A stretch of 50,670 nt of DNA, from the NCBI GenBank assembly GCA_023382675.1, contig JAHDWN010000046.1, positions 1-50,670 of the forward strand, read 5' to 3'. The notes under the pieces are model-generated. The model did no database searches, was not told where the DNA came from, and saw only the letters and a list, made by a program, of their open reading frames with translations. The first letter of the stretch is position 1, and each line of letters opens with the position of its first letter. The DNA is from Anaerolineae bacterium. GTDB lineage: Bacteria > Chloroflexota > Anaerolineae > Aggregatilineales > Phototrophicaceae. Positions 8,756 to 17,439 of the stretch are shown here, piece after piece. Both the position numbers and the translations under genes were made by a program.

Positions 8756-10735
8756 ATGGCAATAAACATCAAACGGGTATTACTCGGCAAGCGCCTGCAA
8801 ACCGCAGATCTTCCGCATCAGGCGATTAGCCGCCCGATCGGTCTGGCGGTCTTCGCGTCGGACGCGCTGTCCAGCACTGCTTACGCAACGCAGGAAATCC
8901 TGACGATCCTCGCCCTGGCGGCAGGCGGTGGTTTGTTATGGACAACCAGTGTGCCAGGTGCCACCATCCAGATCGGCGACCTGGCGCTGCCGATTGCCAT
9001 TGCGATTGCGGTTTTACTGGCTATCGTGACGATCTCTTACCGCCAGACGATCCACGCCTATCCCAATGGCGGTGGCGCTTACATCGTCGCGCGCGATAAC
9101 TTCGGCGAATTGATGGCGCAAATTGCCGGCGCGGCGCTGCTGACCGACTACATTCTGACCGTCGCCGTCAGCATCTCTTCCGGTGTTGCGCAAATCACCT
9201 CAGCGTTTCCAGATTTGCTGCCCTACCGCGTCGATATTGCGCTTGCCGTCATTGCGCTCATGACGCTTGTCAACTTGCGTGGGGTCAAAGAAAGCGGCGC
9301 GATCTTCTCGATCCCAACGTACTTCTTTCTGGGAACGATGTTCCTGACGATTATCGTTGGCCTGATACGCCACTTTACGGGCACACTGCCGCTGGTCGAA
9401 GGTGTGGAGCACATGCAAGAGTCCGTGGTGCAGCCGCTGACGCTGTTCCTCGTATTACGCGCCTTCTCGAGCGGCTGTACTGCGCTCACCGGCATCGAGG
9501 CGATCTCGAATGGCATTCAGGCCTTCAAAGAGCCGAAGAGCCATAACGCGGCCACGACTCTCGTCTGGATGAGCAGCATCCTGATCATGCTGTTCCTGGG
9601 CATTACTTTCCTCGGCGTGCAAATTCATGCGATGCCGAGCGAAGTCGAGACGGTCATCTCACAGATGGGCCGCGTCGTCTATGGCGAAGGCAGCATCTTC
9701 TACTATCTGATCATCGCCGGCACAGCGCTAATCCTGTTGATGGCCGCCAACACCAGCTTCGCGGACTTCCCGCGGTTGGCGGCGTTGGCTGCGGGTGATG
9801 GTTTTCTCCCGCGACAGCTCACCTATCGCGGTGGCCGTCTCGTCTTCTCCTGGGGCATCGTCGGGTTGGCGCTGCTGGCCTCGCTTCTGGTCGTTATCAG
9901 TAATGCCAGCGTCAACTTCTTGATCCCGTTGTACGCGGTCGGAGTATTCTTGAGCTTCACCATCTCCCAAGCGGGCATGGTCGTCCGTTCGCGGAAGATT
10001 GGCAAGCTCAAGCCGGGCGAAGTGGTGAAAGGGCTGGAGACGGACCTCAACTACGATCCACACTGGCGTATTCACCAGGCTATCAGCGCCATCGGCGCGT
10101 TCTTCACCTTCATCGTCATGATCATCTTTGCGGTGACGAAATTCCGCGATGGCGCATGGTTCGTCGTTGTGTTGATCCCTGCGCTGGTATTCATGTTCTT
10201 CCGCATCAAGAATCATTACCGCCAGGTCGCCCAGGCGCTCAGTCTACCGCGCACGCGCGTCGATACGCATCCACGCCCGATGCAAACACTCATCCTGATC
10301 GATGACGTGCACGCCGAAAGCGCGCGCATGGTAAATTTCGCCAAGTCACTAGGCGCGCCCTGGAAAGCAATCCATATCGGTGTCAATCCGGAGAAAGCGG
10401 CGAAGGTCAAGCAAAAGTGGGATGAGCGCATTGGCGAAGGCACCTTCGAGGTCATTCCGTCGCCATATCGTTTGCTGGCAGAGCCAATTCGCGACTACGT
10501 GCTCAAACTGCTGGCAGAGACGGAAGATGGCTTCGTCCACATCATTATGGGCCAGCTCGTCATGGATTCCTTCTGGGAGCAGGCGCTGCACCAGAACAGC
10601 GCGTTCATATTCAATCTGGCACTCGCCGGGCTGGATCGTGTCGTCGTGACGAACGTGCCCTACCAGATCCATCATGAGGTGGACTCGCAAGGGCACGAAC
10701 ATCTGGTCGCCGAGACACCCTCAAACAGCAACTGA
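8756..10735 (+). CDS. APC-superfamily transporter, KimA-like (probable K+ or amino-acid uptake)
   Basis: A 659-residue membrane permease. The start is taken at the ATG at 8756, which gives the family N-terminus; the open frame extends 22 codons further up but through the leader. Family features are RLQTADLPHQAISRPIGLAVF-like sequence, then SDALSSTAYATQEI (about residues 39-52), SYRQTIHAYPNGGGAYIVARDN (about 95-116) and LLTDYILTVAVSISSGVAQITSAFP. About twelve helices (to about residue 485) are followed by a roughly 170-residue soluble C-terminal domain, as in KimA (YdaO), a c-di-AMP-inhibited high-affinity potassium importer. An amino-acid permease is the alternative. Control by an attenuator in the leader is likely. 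Confidence 0.85.
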   Translation: MAINIKRVLLGKRLQTADLPHQAISRPIGLAVFASDALSSTAYATQEILTILALAAGGGLLWTTSVPGATIQIGDLALPIAIAIAVLLAIVTISYRQTIHAYPNGGGAYIVARDNFGELMAQIAGAALLTDYILTVAVSISSGVAQITSAFPDLLPYRVDIALAVIALMTLVNLRGVKESGAIFSIPTYFFLGTMFLTIIVGLIRHFTGTLPLVEGVEHMQESVVQPLTLFLVLRAFSSGCTALTGIEAISNGIQAFKEPKSHNAATTLVWMSSILIMLFLGITFLGVQIHAMPSEVETVISQMGRVVYGEGSIFYYLIIAGTALILLMAANTSFADFPRLAALAAGDGFLPRQLTYRGGRLVFSWGIVGLALLASLLVVISNASVNFLIPLYAVGVFLSFTISQAGMVVRSRKIGKLKPGEVVKGLETDLNYDPHWRIHQAISAIGAFFTFIVMIIFAVTKFRDGAWFVVVLIPALVFMFFRIKNHYRQVAQALSLPRTRVDTHPRPMQTLILIDDVHAESARMVNFAKSLGAPWKAIHIGVNPEKAAKVKQKWDERIGEGTFEVIPSPYRLLAEPIRDYVLKLLAETEDGFVHIIMGQLVMDSFWEQALHQNSAFIFNLALAGLDRVVVTNVPYQIHHEVDSQGHEHLVAETPSNSN

Positions 10736-10744
10736 TAGCTAGAT

Positions 10745-10780
10745 CGGCTGCGGGTGCTCAGCCGAGCGCCCGCACAGCCG
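10745..10780 (+). terminator. Strong GC hairpin after the transporter gene
   Basis: CGGCTG (10745-10750) pairs with CAGCCG (10775-10780), and inside it CGGGTGCTC pairs with GAGCGCCCG with a two-base bulge. It begins 9 bases after the stop codon. There is no T-run after it, so it may be a Rho-dependent end or an RNA-stabilising stem. Confidence 0.4.
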
Positions 10781-10802
10781 TGCAATCCCTTCGCACTTAT
10801 CG

Positions 10803-10808
10803 TATAAT
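10803..10808 (+). promoter_or_regulatory. -10 element (TATAAT) before the metal-type ABC ATPase
   Basis: A perfect TATAAT lies 48 bases before the ATG at 10856. No convincing -35 is seen at 16-18 bases. Confidence 0.4.
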
Positions 10809-10855
10809 GCGACTGCGTATCAATCAGTGTCACAGATGAGTCAGGTCAATTGACT

Positions 10856-11677
10856 ATGGCAGCAGTGCAGGCTGAGCCGCGCACGTCTTCGACAACGCAG
10901 TCCCCCCAGGCAAAAGAACCGACACTGATCGTGCGTGATCTCACGGTACAGTACGGCGACGTACTTGCGCTGGAGTCGGTCAGCTTCACCATCGCGCGCG
11001 GTGAATGCGTGGCGGTCATCGGCTCGAATGGTGCGGGCAAATCGACCCTACTGAAGGCGATCCTTGGCTTGATCCGCACAGAACGCGGCACCGTGACCGT
11101 TCATGCCGATCACCCGCTGCCACTCGGCTACGTCCCCCAACACGAAGGCATCCGTCTCGATTTCCCGGTGACGGTCGAAGATGTCGTTATGATGGGTCGC
11201 ATTCGTCAAATCGGCTGGCTACGCGTTCCAGGACGACGCGATTGGAAAGCCGTCGAAGAAGCCATGGCGCGCACCGGCATCATCGACCTGCGCCACCGAC
11301 AAATCGGCGAGTTGAGCGGCGGTCAGCGCCGACGCGCCTTTATTGCGCGAGCGCTGGCTCAGGAAGCTGAATGCCTGCTGTTGGATGAGCCGATGAGCGG
11401 CGTCGATGCTGCGGCGCAATCCGACCTGATCGATACTCTGCATCAACTCAGCCGCGAGGGCATGACCGTCGTGATGACGACTCACGACCTCGACCTCGCC
11501 TTTCGCCGGTTCGACCGCGTCATGGCGCTGCGCCGCCGATTGATCGCTTTCGGCACCCCGCGCGAGGTTTATCGCGCCGATGTACTGGCGCAGGTCTATA
11601 ACCGCGCCGTTACTACCTGGGGCAATAACGGCGAGATCACGATGCTCGTCGATGAACACGGCTGCGGTGATTGCTGA
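10856..11677 (+). CDS. Metal-type ABC transporter ATP-binding protein (ZnuC/MntB-like), orphan
   Basis: A 273-residue ABC ATPase of the zinc/manganese importer group. An unusually polar N-terminal extension of about 20 residues precedes the domain. Walker A is GSNGAGKST, the Q-loop region reads LGYVPQHEGI, the signature is LSGGQRRRAFIARALAQ, Walker B is CLLLDEPMSGVD and the H-loop is TTHDLD. The last residues carry His and two Cys (HGCGDC), a possible metal-binding tail. A TTG six bases upstream is an alternative start. Normal family members sit beside an ABC-3 permease and a solute-binding protein; neither is present, and the next gene is convergent. It may serve a permease encoded elsewhere. 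Confidence 0.88.
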   Translation: MAAVQAEPRTSSTTQSPQAKEPTLIVRDLTVQYGDVLALESVSFTIARGECVAVIGSNGAGKSTLLKAILGLIRTERGTVTVHADHPLPLGYVPQHEGIRLDFPVTVEDVVMMGRIRQIGWLRVPGRRDWKAVEEAMARTGIIDLRHRQIGELSGGQRRRAFIARALAQEAECLLLDEPMSGVDAAAQSDLIDTLHQLSREGMTVVMTTHDLDLAFRRFDRVMALRRRLIAFGTPREVYRADVLAQVYNRAVTTWGNNGEITMLVDEHGCGDC

Positions 11678-11683
11678 TCAACT

Positions 11684-12424
11684 TCAGAACGGGTAAATCG
11701 CAATACCCAGGGCAGTCGCGACGGCGACGATCAGCGGCGCAATCACGAGCGCGGGCAGAAAATTCGCCACACGTGGCCGTTTGAGATCGAGCAATATCAG
11801 CGATAGACCGATGAGTATCAGGCCGCCGACAGCGGTCATCTCTGCCGTCATCGGGGCGCTCATGAATTCACCAAGCAGACTGCCGCCTAAAGCCAGCCCA
11901 CCCTGAATCACCAGCACCGTCAGGATGGTGAACGCAACGCCCACGCCGAGCGAACTGGCGAGCGCCATCGCTGCGAAACCATCGAGCACGCTTTTGATGG
12001 CAAGCTGCTGGAAGCCCGCTGCGATCCCCATCCCATCCTGAATCGAGCCAACCACAGTCAGCGGCCCGACGCAGAAGATCAAACTGGCCGTCACAAACCC
12101 GGTGATGAAGCGTGCCCGGCGCTCCGCAGCATCGCCGCCGCGTTTATCCGCCGCCCCGAAGCGCGTCTGCAACCAACCTGCAAACCGTTGAAGACCGCCG
12201 TCAATATCCAGGAGTTCACCAATAATGACGCCGGAGACAAGACTCAGCAGCGGGATGATGATGTTACCGGTTGCACCTGCGTTGCTGATGCCGACGTAGA
12301 GCGTGACCAATCCCAGACCCGTCATGACCGACTGTTGGATACGCTCTGAGATGCGATTGCCGATGAAAAGGCCAAAGGCGCTGCCGATGGCAACGGTGAT
12401 CATGTTGAGGAGGGTGCCGCCCAC
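11684..12424 (-). CDS. DUF554 family membrane protein
   Basis: A 246-residue integral membrane protein of the DUF554 (YdfK/YqgA) family. The diagnostic N-terminus GTLLNMITVAIGSAFGLFIGNRI (residues 3-25) is present, followed by GLGLVTLYVGI and the conserved FITGFVTASLIFCVGPLTVVGSIQDG (about 107-132). About seven helices fill the sequence, and the length is normal for the family. Function is unknown; a transport role is only a suggestion. The gene is convergent with the ABC ATPase gene, and 86 bases separate its start from the upstream deacetylase-like gene on the same strand. Confidence 0.9.
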   Translation of the reverse strand: MGGTLLNMITVAIGSAFGLFIGNRISERIQQSVMTGLGLVTLYVGISNAGATGNIIIPLLSLVSGVIIGELLDIDGGLQRFAGWLQTRFGAADKRGGDAAERRARFITGFVTASLIFCVGPLTVVGSIQDGMGIAAGFQQLAIKSVLDGFAAMALASSLGVGVAFTILTVLVIQGGLALGGSLLGEFMSAPMTAEMTAVGGLILIGLSLILLDLKRPRVANFLPALVIAPLIVAVATALGIAIYPF

Positions 12425-12510
12425 GCGCGGTCGCTTTCATTTGTGACGATGGGTGCGAGAAATGGTGACGAGTATAGCGCGCCAGCGGCGTTTGAGTCGA
12501 ACGATCGCGG

Positions 12511-13404
12511 CTACTCTGTGACTGCGATTTTGACGGTCCGCGCATGGATAGCGACGATGTCTTCAAGACTGTGCGCATAGCCGCCGGCCATGGTGATAGC
12601 GACGGGTAGCCCGGCGGCCCGGCACTGGTCGAGCACGATCCGGTCGCGCTCTGCCAGCCCTTCCATACTGACCGCCATGCGCCCCAGGCGATCACCGGCA
12701 TAGGGATCAGCCCCGGCGAGATAGATGGCAAGATCGGCCCCCGCACAAGCGAGCGCGCGGCGGACGCCCTCCTCAACCAGCGAGAGGTATTCCTCATCGC
12801 GTGTGCCGTCACGCAGCTCGATGTCCAGACTGCTGCGCGCTTTGTGAAACGGAAAGTTCTTCTCGCCGTGAATGGAGAAGGTAAATACCGAAGGATCTCC
12901 GGCAAAGATACGGGCGGTGCCATCACCTTGATGGACATCGCAATCGATAATGACGACGCGCCGTGCTCGTTTTTCGGCCTGCATCGTGCGGACAGCGATG
13001 GCACTGTCGTTGGTGACACAATAACCCGCGCCGAAATCGCTGTGGGCGTGATGCGTACCGCCCGCGAGATTGAACGCTATGCCCGTATCCAGTGCCGACC
13101 GGCAAGCCGCGATTGTGCCACCCGCGACGTGGCGGGTGCGCACGATCATTTGCGGCGACCAGGGAAAGCCGATGCGCCGCTGTTCCTGAGCGGTGAGCGC
13201 GCCGGACTGAAGCCGCCACCAGTAGTCATGGCTGTGGACGCGCAGGATTTGCGCGTCGGTAGCCGGTTCGGGCAGGCGCAGACTATCAGCAGGTAAAGTG
13301 CCTTCAGCAATGACTTTCTGGCGCAGGAGCGCATACTTGCTCATCGGGAAGCGATGATCAAGCGGCAGTGGCAAGACGAAGGTATCGCTGTAAAAGGCGA
13401 GCAT
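12511..13404 (-). CDS. Histone deacetylase / acetylpolyamine amidohydrolase family protein
   Basis: A 297-residue arginase/deacetylase-fold enzyme that removes acetyl (or other acyl) groups using one zinc ion. The catalytic His pair is in GGTHHAHSDFGAGYC (H118-H119), zinc ligands are in DCDVHQGDGTA (D156, H158) with the third Asp in AGADPYAG (D233), and the transition-state Tyr loop GGYAHS lies near residue 282. All key residues look intact. In bacteria such proteins act on acetyl-CoA synthetase (AcuC), polyamines or unknown substrates; no acsA or acuA lies nearby, so the substrate is not known. The gene follows the DinB gene by 27 bases on the same strand. Confidence 0.92.
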   Translation of the reverse strand: MLAFYSDTFVLPLPLDHRFPMSKYALLRQKVIAEGTLPADSLRLPEPATDAQILRVHSHDYWWRLQSGALTAQEQRRIGFPWSPQMIVRTRHVAGGTIAACRSALDTGIAFNLAGGTHHAHSDFGAGYCVTNDSAIAVRTMQAEKRARRVVIIDCDVHQGDGTARIFAGDPSVFTFSIHGEKNFPFHKARSSLDIELRDGTRDEEYLSLVEEGVRRALACAGADLAIYLAGADPYAGDRLGRMAVSMEGLAERDRIVLDQCRAAGLPVAITMAGGYAHSLEDIVAIHARTVKIAVTE

Positions 13405-13431
13405 GGTAGCGTCGGCAACCTCCAGGAGCGC

Positions 13432-13920
13432 TTAGCGCTGCGCCTTGCCCCAGGCTCCCATCACCTGCCGCAGGATCGCGAGTTCGCCGACGTGATAGGC
13501 ATTATGATCCGCCAGAATGAGGGCTTCGCGCAAGATCGTGTGGCCGTCATAGCCGTGAGGGATGGGCGCGAGAAGATCGGTCGCCGGGGCTTCGACGATG
13601 GCTTGCATGTCGCGCAGATCGCGGCGGAATGCATCGAGGCTGGCATTCCAGGCGGCGACATCCGCCTGAGCGTCGGGCGCGGGCCAATAGCCTTCCGGCC
13701 AGGGCGGCGACACATGCTGCGGATTGCGTACGTACTCCAGGATGTCCCACTGGGCAAGGCGCAGATGCTCGACCAGGTGCCACGGCGTGTAGGTGACGTT
13801 GGGCGGGCGGGTGTTGATCATGGCGGGCGGGAAATCAGCAACGGCATCGTCGAAAGGCATGTGCGCGCCGCGCCCCTGCAAGAGATTAACGAGATGGCGA
13901 CGAAGGATTTGATCTTCCAT
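13432..13920 (-). CDS. DinB-family four-helix metalloprotein
   Basis: A 162-residue DinB/YfiT-like protein with the four-helix fold and a likely triad of metal-binding His residues: one in TPWHLVEHLRLAQWDIL (about residues 45-61) and two in HNAYHVGELAILRQVMG near the C-terminus (about 138-155). Members are bacillithiol- or mycothiol-dependent transferases, or proteins of unknown role. The HDAC-like gene is 27 bases downstream in the same direction, so the two probably share a transcript, but no functional link between the families is known to me. Confidence 0.9.
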   Translation of the reverse strand: MEDQILRRHLVNLLQGRGAHMPFDDAVADFPPAMINTRPPNVTYTPWHLVEHLRLAQWDILEYVRNPQHVSPPWPEGYWPAPDAQADVAAWNASLDAFRRDLRDMQAIVEAPATDLLAPIPHGYDGHTILREALILADHNAYHVGELAILRQVMGAWGKAQR

Positions 13921-14041
13921 ATTGAATCTCCTTATCGCTGCGGATTCGCTGCCGAGAGTCTACTGCTGATCCTGAGAATGTGCCGCAAGATGATGGGCGA
14001 CTTCTGGCTGACACACAGAAGCGAGGAGCACGCAAAGCGCG

Positions 14042-14572
14042 TCAGGGCTTCTCGACCCAATCGCCTGTGGGCAGTTTCTCACCGGCGCGGATCGGCACTT
14101 TGAGTCTGTTTTCGAACGGCGTCAGCGGGCAGGAGTAGGATGCGTTGTAAGCGCAGAATGGGTTGTACGCGAGATTGAAATCGACGTGGAAGCGGTTGCC
14201 GCCGAGATGCTCTGGCTCCAGATAGCGGCCTGCGCCATAGGTCTCTTGGTTTGCGCTGACATCAACAAACGGCAAGAAGAACCCGAAGTCGGTCTCGTAA
14301 ATAGTGAGCCGCGCTTCCTCGCCCTCCACGGTGAAGCGAATCTCCCCATAACGGGTGTAGACTCGTTTGTCGCCCGTGGTTGTCTCGACCAGAATGTCGT
14401 CCTGCTCGGCGAACGGCGTCAAAGTAACAGTGAGATCGAGATCGGAGTTGGGATCGTAATAGCGCAGGCCGCCGAAGGCGGCGCGCTGCTTCGGTGTGAG
14501 GGGCGATTGGTGATGGAATTTGAAGAAGTGATCTTTTTCCTGACGGAACGCAAGCAGCTCTTCGGCACTCAT
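14042..14572 (-). CDS. DUF1684 domain protein
   Basis: A 176-residue DUF1684 protein. Typical features are the N-terminal FRQEKDHFFKFHHQSPLTPKQR block (about residues 9-30), GLRYYDPNSDLDL (about 35-47), the central GRYLEPEHLGGNRFHVDFNLAYNPFCAYN block (about 117-145) and YSCPLTPFENRLKVPIRAGE near the end. The protein lacks a signal peptide and membrane helices, so it is cytosolic. The family function is not established. The gene is separated from the DinB gene by 121 bases without recognisable signals. Confidence 0.88.
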   Translation of the reverse strand: MSAEELLAFRQEKDHFFKFHHQSPLTPKQRAAFGGLRYYDPNSDLDLTVTLTPFAEQDDILVETTTGDKRVYTRYGEIRFTVEGEEARLTIYETDFGFFLPFVDVSANQETYGAGRYLEPEHLGGNRFHVDFNLAYNPFCAYNASYSCPLTPFENRLKVPIRAGEKLPTGDWVEKP

Positions 14573-14684
14573 GGTATTCCCCGGTGATGATGATGCGCAT
14601 CAAACCGACGTACACATCCCCGGCAGTCTTACGCGCCTACTGCGTAAATCCATTCACGAAGGTGGCATCCGGCGCAAGTCATAG

Positions 14685-15107
14685 TTTTCCGAGTTCGGCA
14701 TCCAACAAACGCGCGGCTTCAAAGCTCTGAAGTTGTGGCTGACCTTACAACAAACGGGAATTGAGGGCTACTGCAAACTAATTTCACACGACATAGACAT
14801 GGCACACGTGCTACAATCACGGATAAGGGCACGTTCCAATTTTGAGTTGATCGCAGCCGGCCCGCTCAGTGTCACCGGTTTCCGCTATGCACCGCCAGGC
14901 GGAGGTGATCTGCGCGCTCTGAATCAATCCCTGCTCAAAATCGTACAAGCTAAAGGCCGTGTATTCCTCACAAGCACTGAACTTGACGGCCAACTGGTTT
15001 TGCGAGCTTGTATCGTCAATTACCGCACACGAGAAGCCGATCTGGAATTGCTGCTTGATGCCATTGAGGAGGCTGGTGACTACGTGCTGAAGTGCACAGG
15101 GGGGTGA
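14685..15107 (+). pseudogene. Remnant of a PLP-dependent (group II) decarboxylase, C-terminal end only
   Basis: The open frame from 14685 to the TGA at 15105-15107 encodes the last roughly 140 residues of an aromatic-amino-acid/glutamate decarboxylase-type enzyme. Recognisable pieces are TRGFKALKLWLTLQQTGIEG (equivalent to the RxFRALKVW block after the PLP lysine) and FLTSTELDGQLVLRACIVN near the end. An in-frame TAG at 14682-14684 stands directly upstream, and about 330 N-terminal residues including the PLP lysine are missing; 14573-14684 carries no recognisable part of them. The 124-codon frame from TTG at 14733 has no ribosome-binding site. A truncated, probably dead gene is the best reading. 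Confidence 0.75.
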
Positions 15108-15179
15108 CTCTGGGGCAAATCCCTGGAAATCTTTATTCTGTGCGCGCATTTATTAACCGAAGCTGCATCAAACCCCAAT

Positions 15180-15185
15180 TATAAT
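15180..15185 (+). promoter_or_regulatory. -10 element (TATAAT) at the head of the signalling cluster
   Basis: A perfect TATAAT at 15180-15185 lies 78 bases before the first receiver ATG (15264), in an AT-rich stretch. No good -35 hexamer is seen. It is the best candidate promoter for the receiver/GAF/kinase cluster. Confidence 0.4.
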
Positions 15186-15263
15186 AAGACATAGTCATTG
15201 GACCCGGTAGAGACTTTCATAAGGCATGGGCAGATCGCTCAGGCCGGGTTAGAGGAGCGAGAG

Positions 15264-15635
15264 ATGAGGCGCGTTCTCTATATTGAAGATAATCCCGATA
15301 ATCGTATGCTGGTGCGCCGCGTTCTTATGGCATCGGACTACGAATTTGAGGTTCTTGAGGCCGAGAATGCCATTATTGGGATTGAATTGGCGCTCACGAA
15401 AGCGCCCGACTTGATCTTGATGGACATCAGTATGCCGGAGATGGATGGGTTGTCTGCCACGCGCAAACTCAAGACCATGCCCCAACTGAACGGCGTTCCA
15501 ATTGTCGCGCTGACGGCAAACGCGATGGAAAAAGACGAAGATCAGGCAGTCGCTGCCGGTTGCGATGGCTTTATCCGGAAGCCGATTGATATTGATCGAC
15601 TTCCCAATGACATTATGAGCTACTTTAGGAGCTAG
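15264..15635 (+). CDS. Single-domain response regulator (receiver), first gene of the signalling cluster
   Basis: A 123-residue stand-alone receiver of the CheY/DivK type. The start at 15264 is fixed by GAGGAG six bases upstream and gives the normal receiver N-terminus MRRVLYIEDNPDNRMLVRR. The phospho-acceptor Asp is in LILMDISMPEMDG, the conserved Thr in VALTANAM and the Lys in FIRKPIDID, so the site is intact. There is no output domain. It probably carries phosphate to or from the hybrid kinase of the same cluster. The next receiver gene starts five bases after its stop. Confidence 0.93.
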   Translation: MRRVLYIEDNPDNRMLVRRVLMASDYEFEVLEAENAIIGIELALTKAPDLILMDISMPEMDGLSATRKLKTMPQLNGVPIVALTANAMEKDEDQAVAAGCDGFIRKPIDIDRLPNDIMSYFRS

Positions 15636-15640
15636 CAGTC

Positions 15641-16081
15641 ATGAGTGAGACGGCGGGAACAAAAGCACGCGCGCCGATCGAACCGAGCGATGCGCACGTA
15701 TTGGTGGTCGAAGACAATGTGCCAAACTTCGTGCTGATCGCGCGGATGTTGGCATTTATGGGCGTTCAGCGTTGCGAGTGGAAAACCTCCGGCTGGCAGG
15801 TGGTGCAGTTTGCAGATACTTTGCCGCGTGTAGATTTGATCTTGCTGGACATTCGCCTGCCATACGAAGACGGCTACCAGGCGCTGCAAAAACTGCGCAC
15901 CAGCGCCCGGTTGAAGGATACGATCATCGTCGCTGTCACAGCAGAAGCAAGCGAAGATCAGATGCGCCGGGCAAGAAAAGCGGGTTTTGATGGTTTCATG
16001 GGTAAGCCGCTTGATCCGGACAGATTTCCCACCCAGATTCGCAGACTCTTGAATGGTGAAGAAGTCTGGGAATGGAAATGA
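15641..16081 (+). CDS. Single-domain response regulator (receiver), second
   Basis: A 146-residue receiver with a polar N-terminal tail of about 20 residues. The acidic pair is in LVVEDNVPNF, the acceptor Asp in LILLDIRLPYEDGY, the Thr in AVTAEASE and the Lys in FMGKPLDPDRFP. The loop after the acceptor Asp reads RLPYEDG where MPxMDG is usual, so the face that contacts partners may differ from that of the preceding receiver. A ribosome-binding site (AGGAGC) lies at the end of the previous gene. An 83-base gap without clear signals separates it from the first GAF gene. Confidence 0.92.
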   Translation: MSETAGTKARAPIEPSDAHVLVVEDNVPNFVLIARMLAFMGVQRCEWKTSGWQVVQFADTLPRVDLILLDIRLPYEDGYQALQKLRTSARLKDTIIVAVTAEASEDQMRRARKAGFDGFMGKPLDPDRFPTQIRRLLNGEEVWEWK

Positions 16082-16164
16082 GTTGGCCGCCGGCTGCTGT
16101 AATGCTTAACCTCGCAGATTGCCCGTATTTGATACAAGCACGAAACGATAGGTAGGGTGAGGCT

Positions 16165-17439
16165 GTGACACACAACCCCCAGACGGGCGACGCAACCGGT
16201 AATCGCAGACATCGTCAGAGTGTCTCACCGGTTGCGATGGACGAAATCCAAACGCTCTATGCAATCAACCAGCAACTACCGAGCGCAGAAGATATAAGCG
16301 CAATCATGCGCGTATTACAGTCAACTGTAGCAGCGGACGCCGCCAGCTTGCTTCACATTGCAATCGAGCGAATGAACCACACGATTTCGCTGCAATATGC
16401 GTTGACAGGTGACAGCGCGACAATTCCTGCACAGAAGTTGGATATTCCATTTAACAGCATCGCGAACCAAGCTCAAACAATCGACTTTTTCGAACAAAGC
16501 GGAAACACAGACGACAGTCTGAGCGCGCTGGTGACACGGCACGGGGGGCAGAGCCATATCGTCATCCCGCTGATCGATCAGGGGCGCGTTTCCGATTTTA
16601 TTGTTGTTGTTTACAAATCGGCCCGCACATTTACTCCGGCTATCCGCCAGTTATTTGAATTCTTCGCGCGTCAAGCGAACGTAGTCGCACAAAACCAACG
16701 CCTGCTGCGCGAATCACAATCCGGAAATGCCCATTTCGAGCGGCAGCTCAAGGTTTTGGAGACTCTCAACCTGCTGGCGAACAGCATCGGTGTGGACACC
16801 GATGAGCAGGGCATTATGTTGGTAACCATGCAGACGCTGGTCGAAGCGACCGGCGCAGATCATGCAGGGACGGTCTTGATTGACCCAGACGGCAAGGCAG
16901 CCTCGGTAACGAGTGAATATCCAGATCAGGGCGCCATCGGTGTAAACATCGATGTAGCGAACAACCCGGTGATCGATTTGCTGCGCCAGGACATGAGCCG
17001 CCCGATTCTGATCGAAGATGTCGAGCACGATAAACTGATCGCGCCGACGGTACTAGAGGCGCTGCGTGGAATTGGCATCAAGTCGATTATCATCGCGCCG
17101 CTGACGGTCGGTGGGGAACTGATTGGATCGGTCGGGCTGGACATGTACACGCTCGACCGCAAGTTCTCGCCAGAGATGATCGAACTGGTCGATGCATTGA
17201 CAAGCCAGTTGGCGATCTACATTCAAGACGCACGGGCGCGCCGGTCGGCGGCCATGCGCCTGGAACACAGTCAGATGGTCGAGCAAGTCATCAATCGTTT
17301 TCGGACGCTGAACTTGGTCGACAGCCTGCTGCTGGAAGCAGCGCGTGGCTTACAAGAGATGCTGGATGCCAGACGCGTGGCTATTCGACTGGGCGACACT
17401 GAGGTGGCGCGGGCGGACCAGGAGGCCAGTCAGGTATGA
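16165..17439 (+). CDS. Soluble GAF-domain sensor protein A (no kinase domain)
   Basis: A 424-residue cytosolic protein. It has two GAF domains (about residues 25-180 and 197-350), a coiled-coil-like linker, and then only the first half of a third GAF (about 374-411, ending in RRVAIRLGD), followed by a short acidic tail. The GTG start follows GGGTGAGG at a suitable distance. GAF domains bind small ligands or mediate dimerisation; the ligand cannot be predicted. There is no HisKA, HATPase, GGDEF or other output domain. It is coupled to the next gene by an ATGA overlap, and with the three following sensors it probably feeds the hybrid kinase downstream. Confidence 0.85.
   Translation: MTHNPQTGDATGNRRHRQSVSPVAMDEIQTLYAINQQLPSAEDISAIMRVLQSTVAADAASLLHIAIERMNHTISLQYALTGDSATIPAQKLDIPFNSIANQAQTIDFFEQSGNTDDSLSALVTRHGGQSHIVIPLIDQGRVSDFIVVVYKSARTFTPAIRQLFEFFARQANVVAQNQRLLRESQSGNAHFERQLKVLETLNLLANSIGVDTDEQGIMLVTMQTLVEATGADHAGTVLIDPDGKAASVTSEYPDQGAIGVNIDVANNPVIDLLRQDMSRPILIEDVEHDKLIAPTVLEALRGIGIKSIIIAPLTVGGELIGSVGLDMYTLDRKFSPEMIELVDALTSQLAIYIQDARARRSAAMRLEHSQMVEQVINRFRTLNLVDSLLLEAARGLQEMLDARRVAIRLGDTEVARADQEASQV

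Noticed and set aside
14733-15107. A complete 124-residue small protein starting at TTG
   Set aside because: Its sequence is the C-terminal end of a PLP decarboxylase and the similarity begins upstream of the TTG, so a gene remnant fits better.
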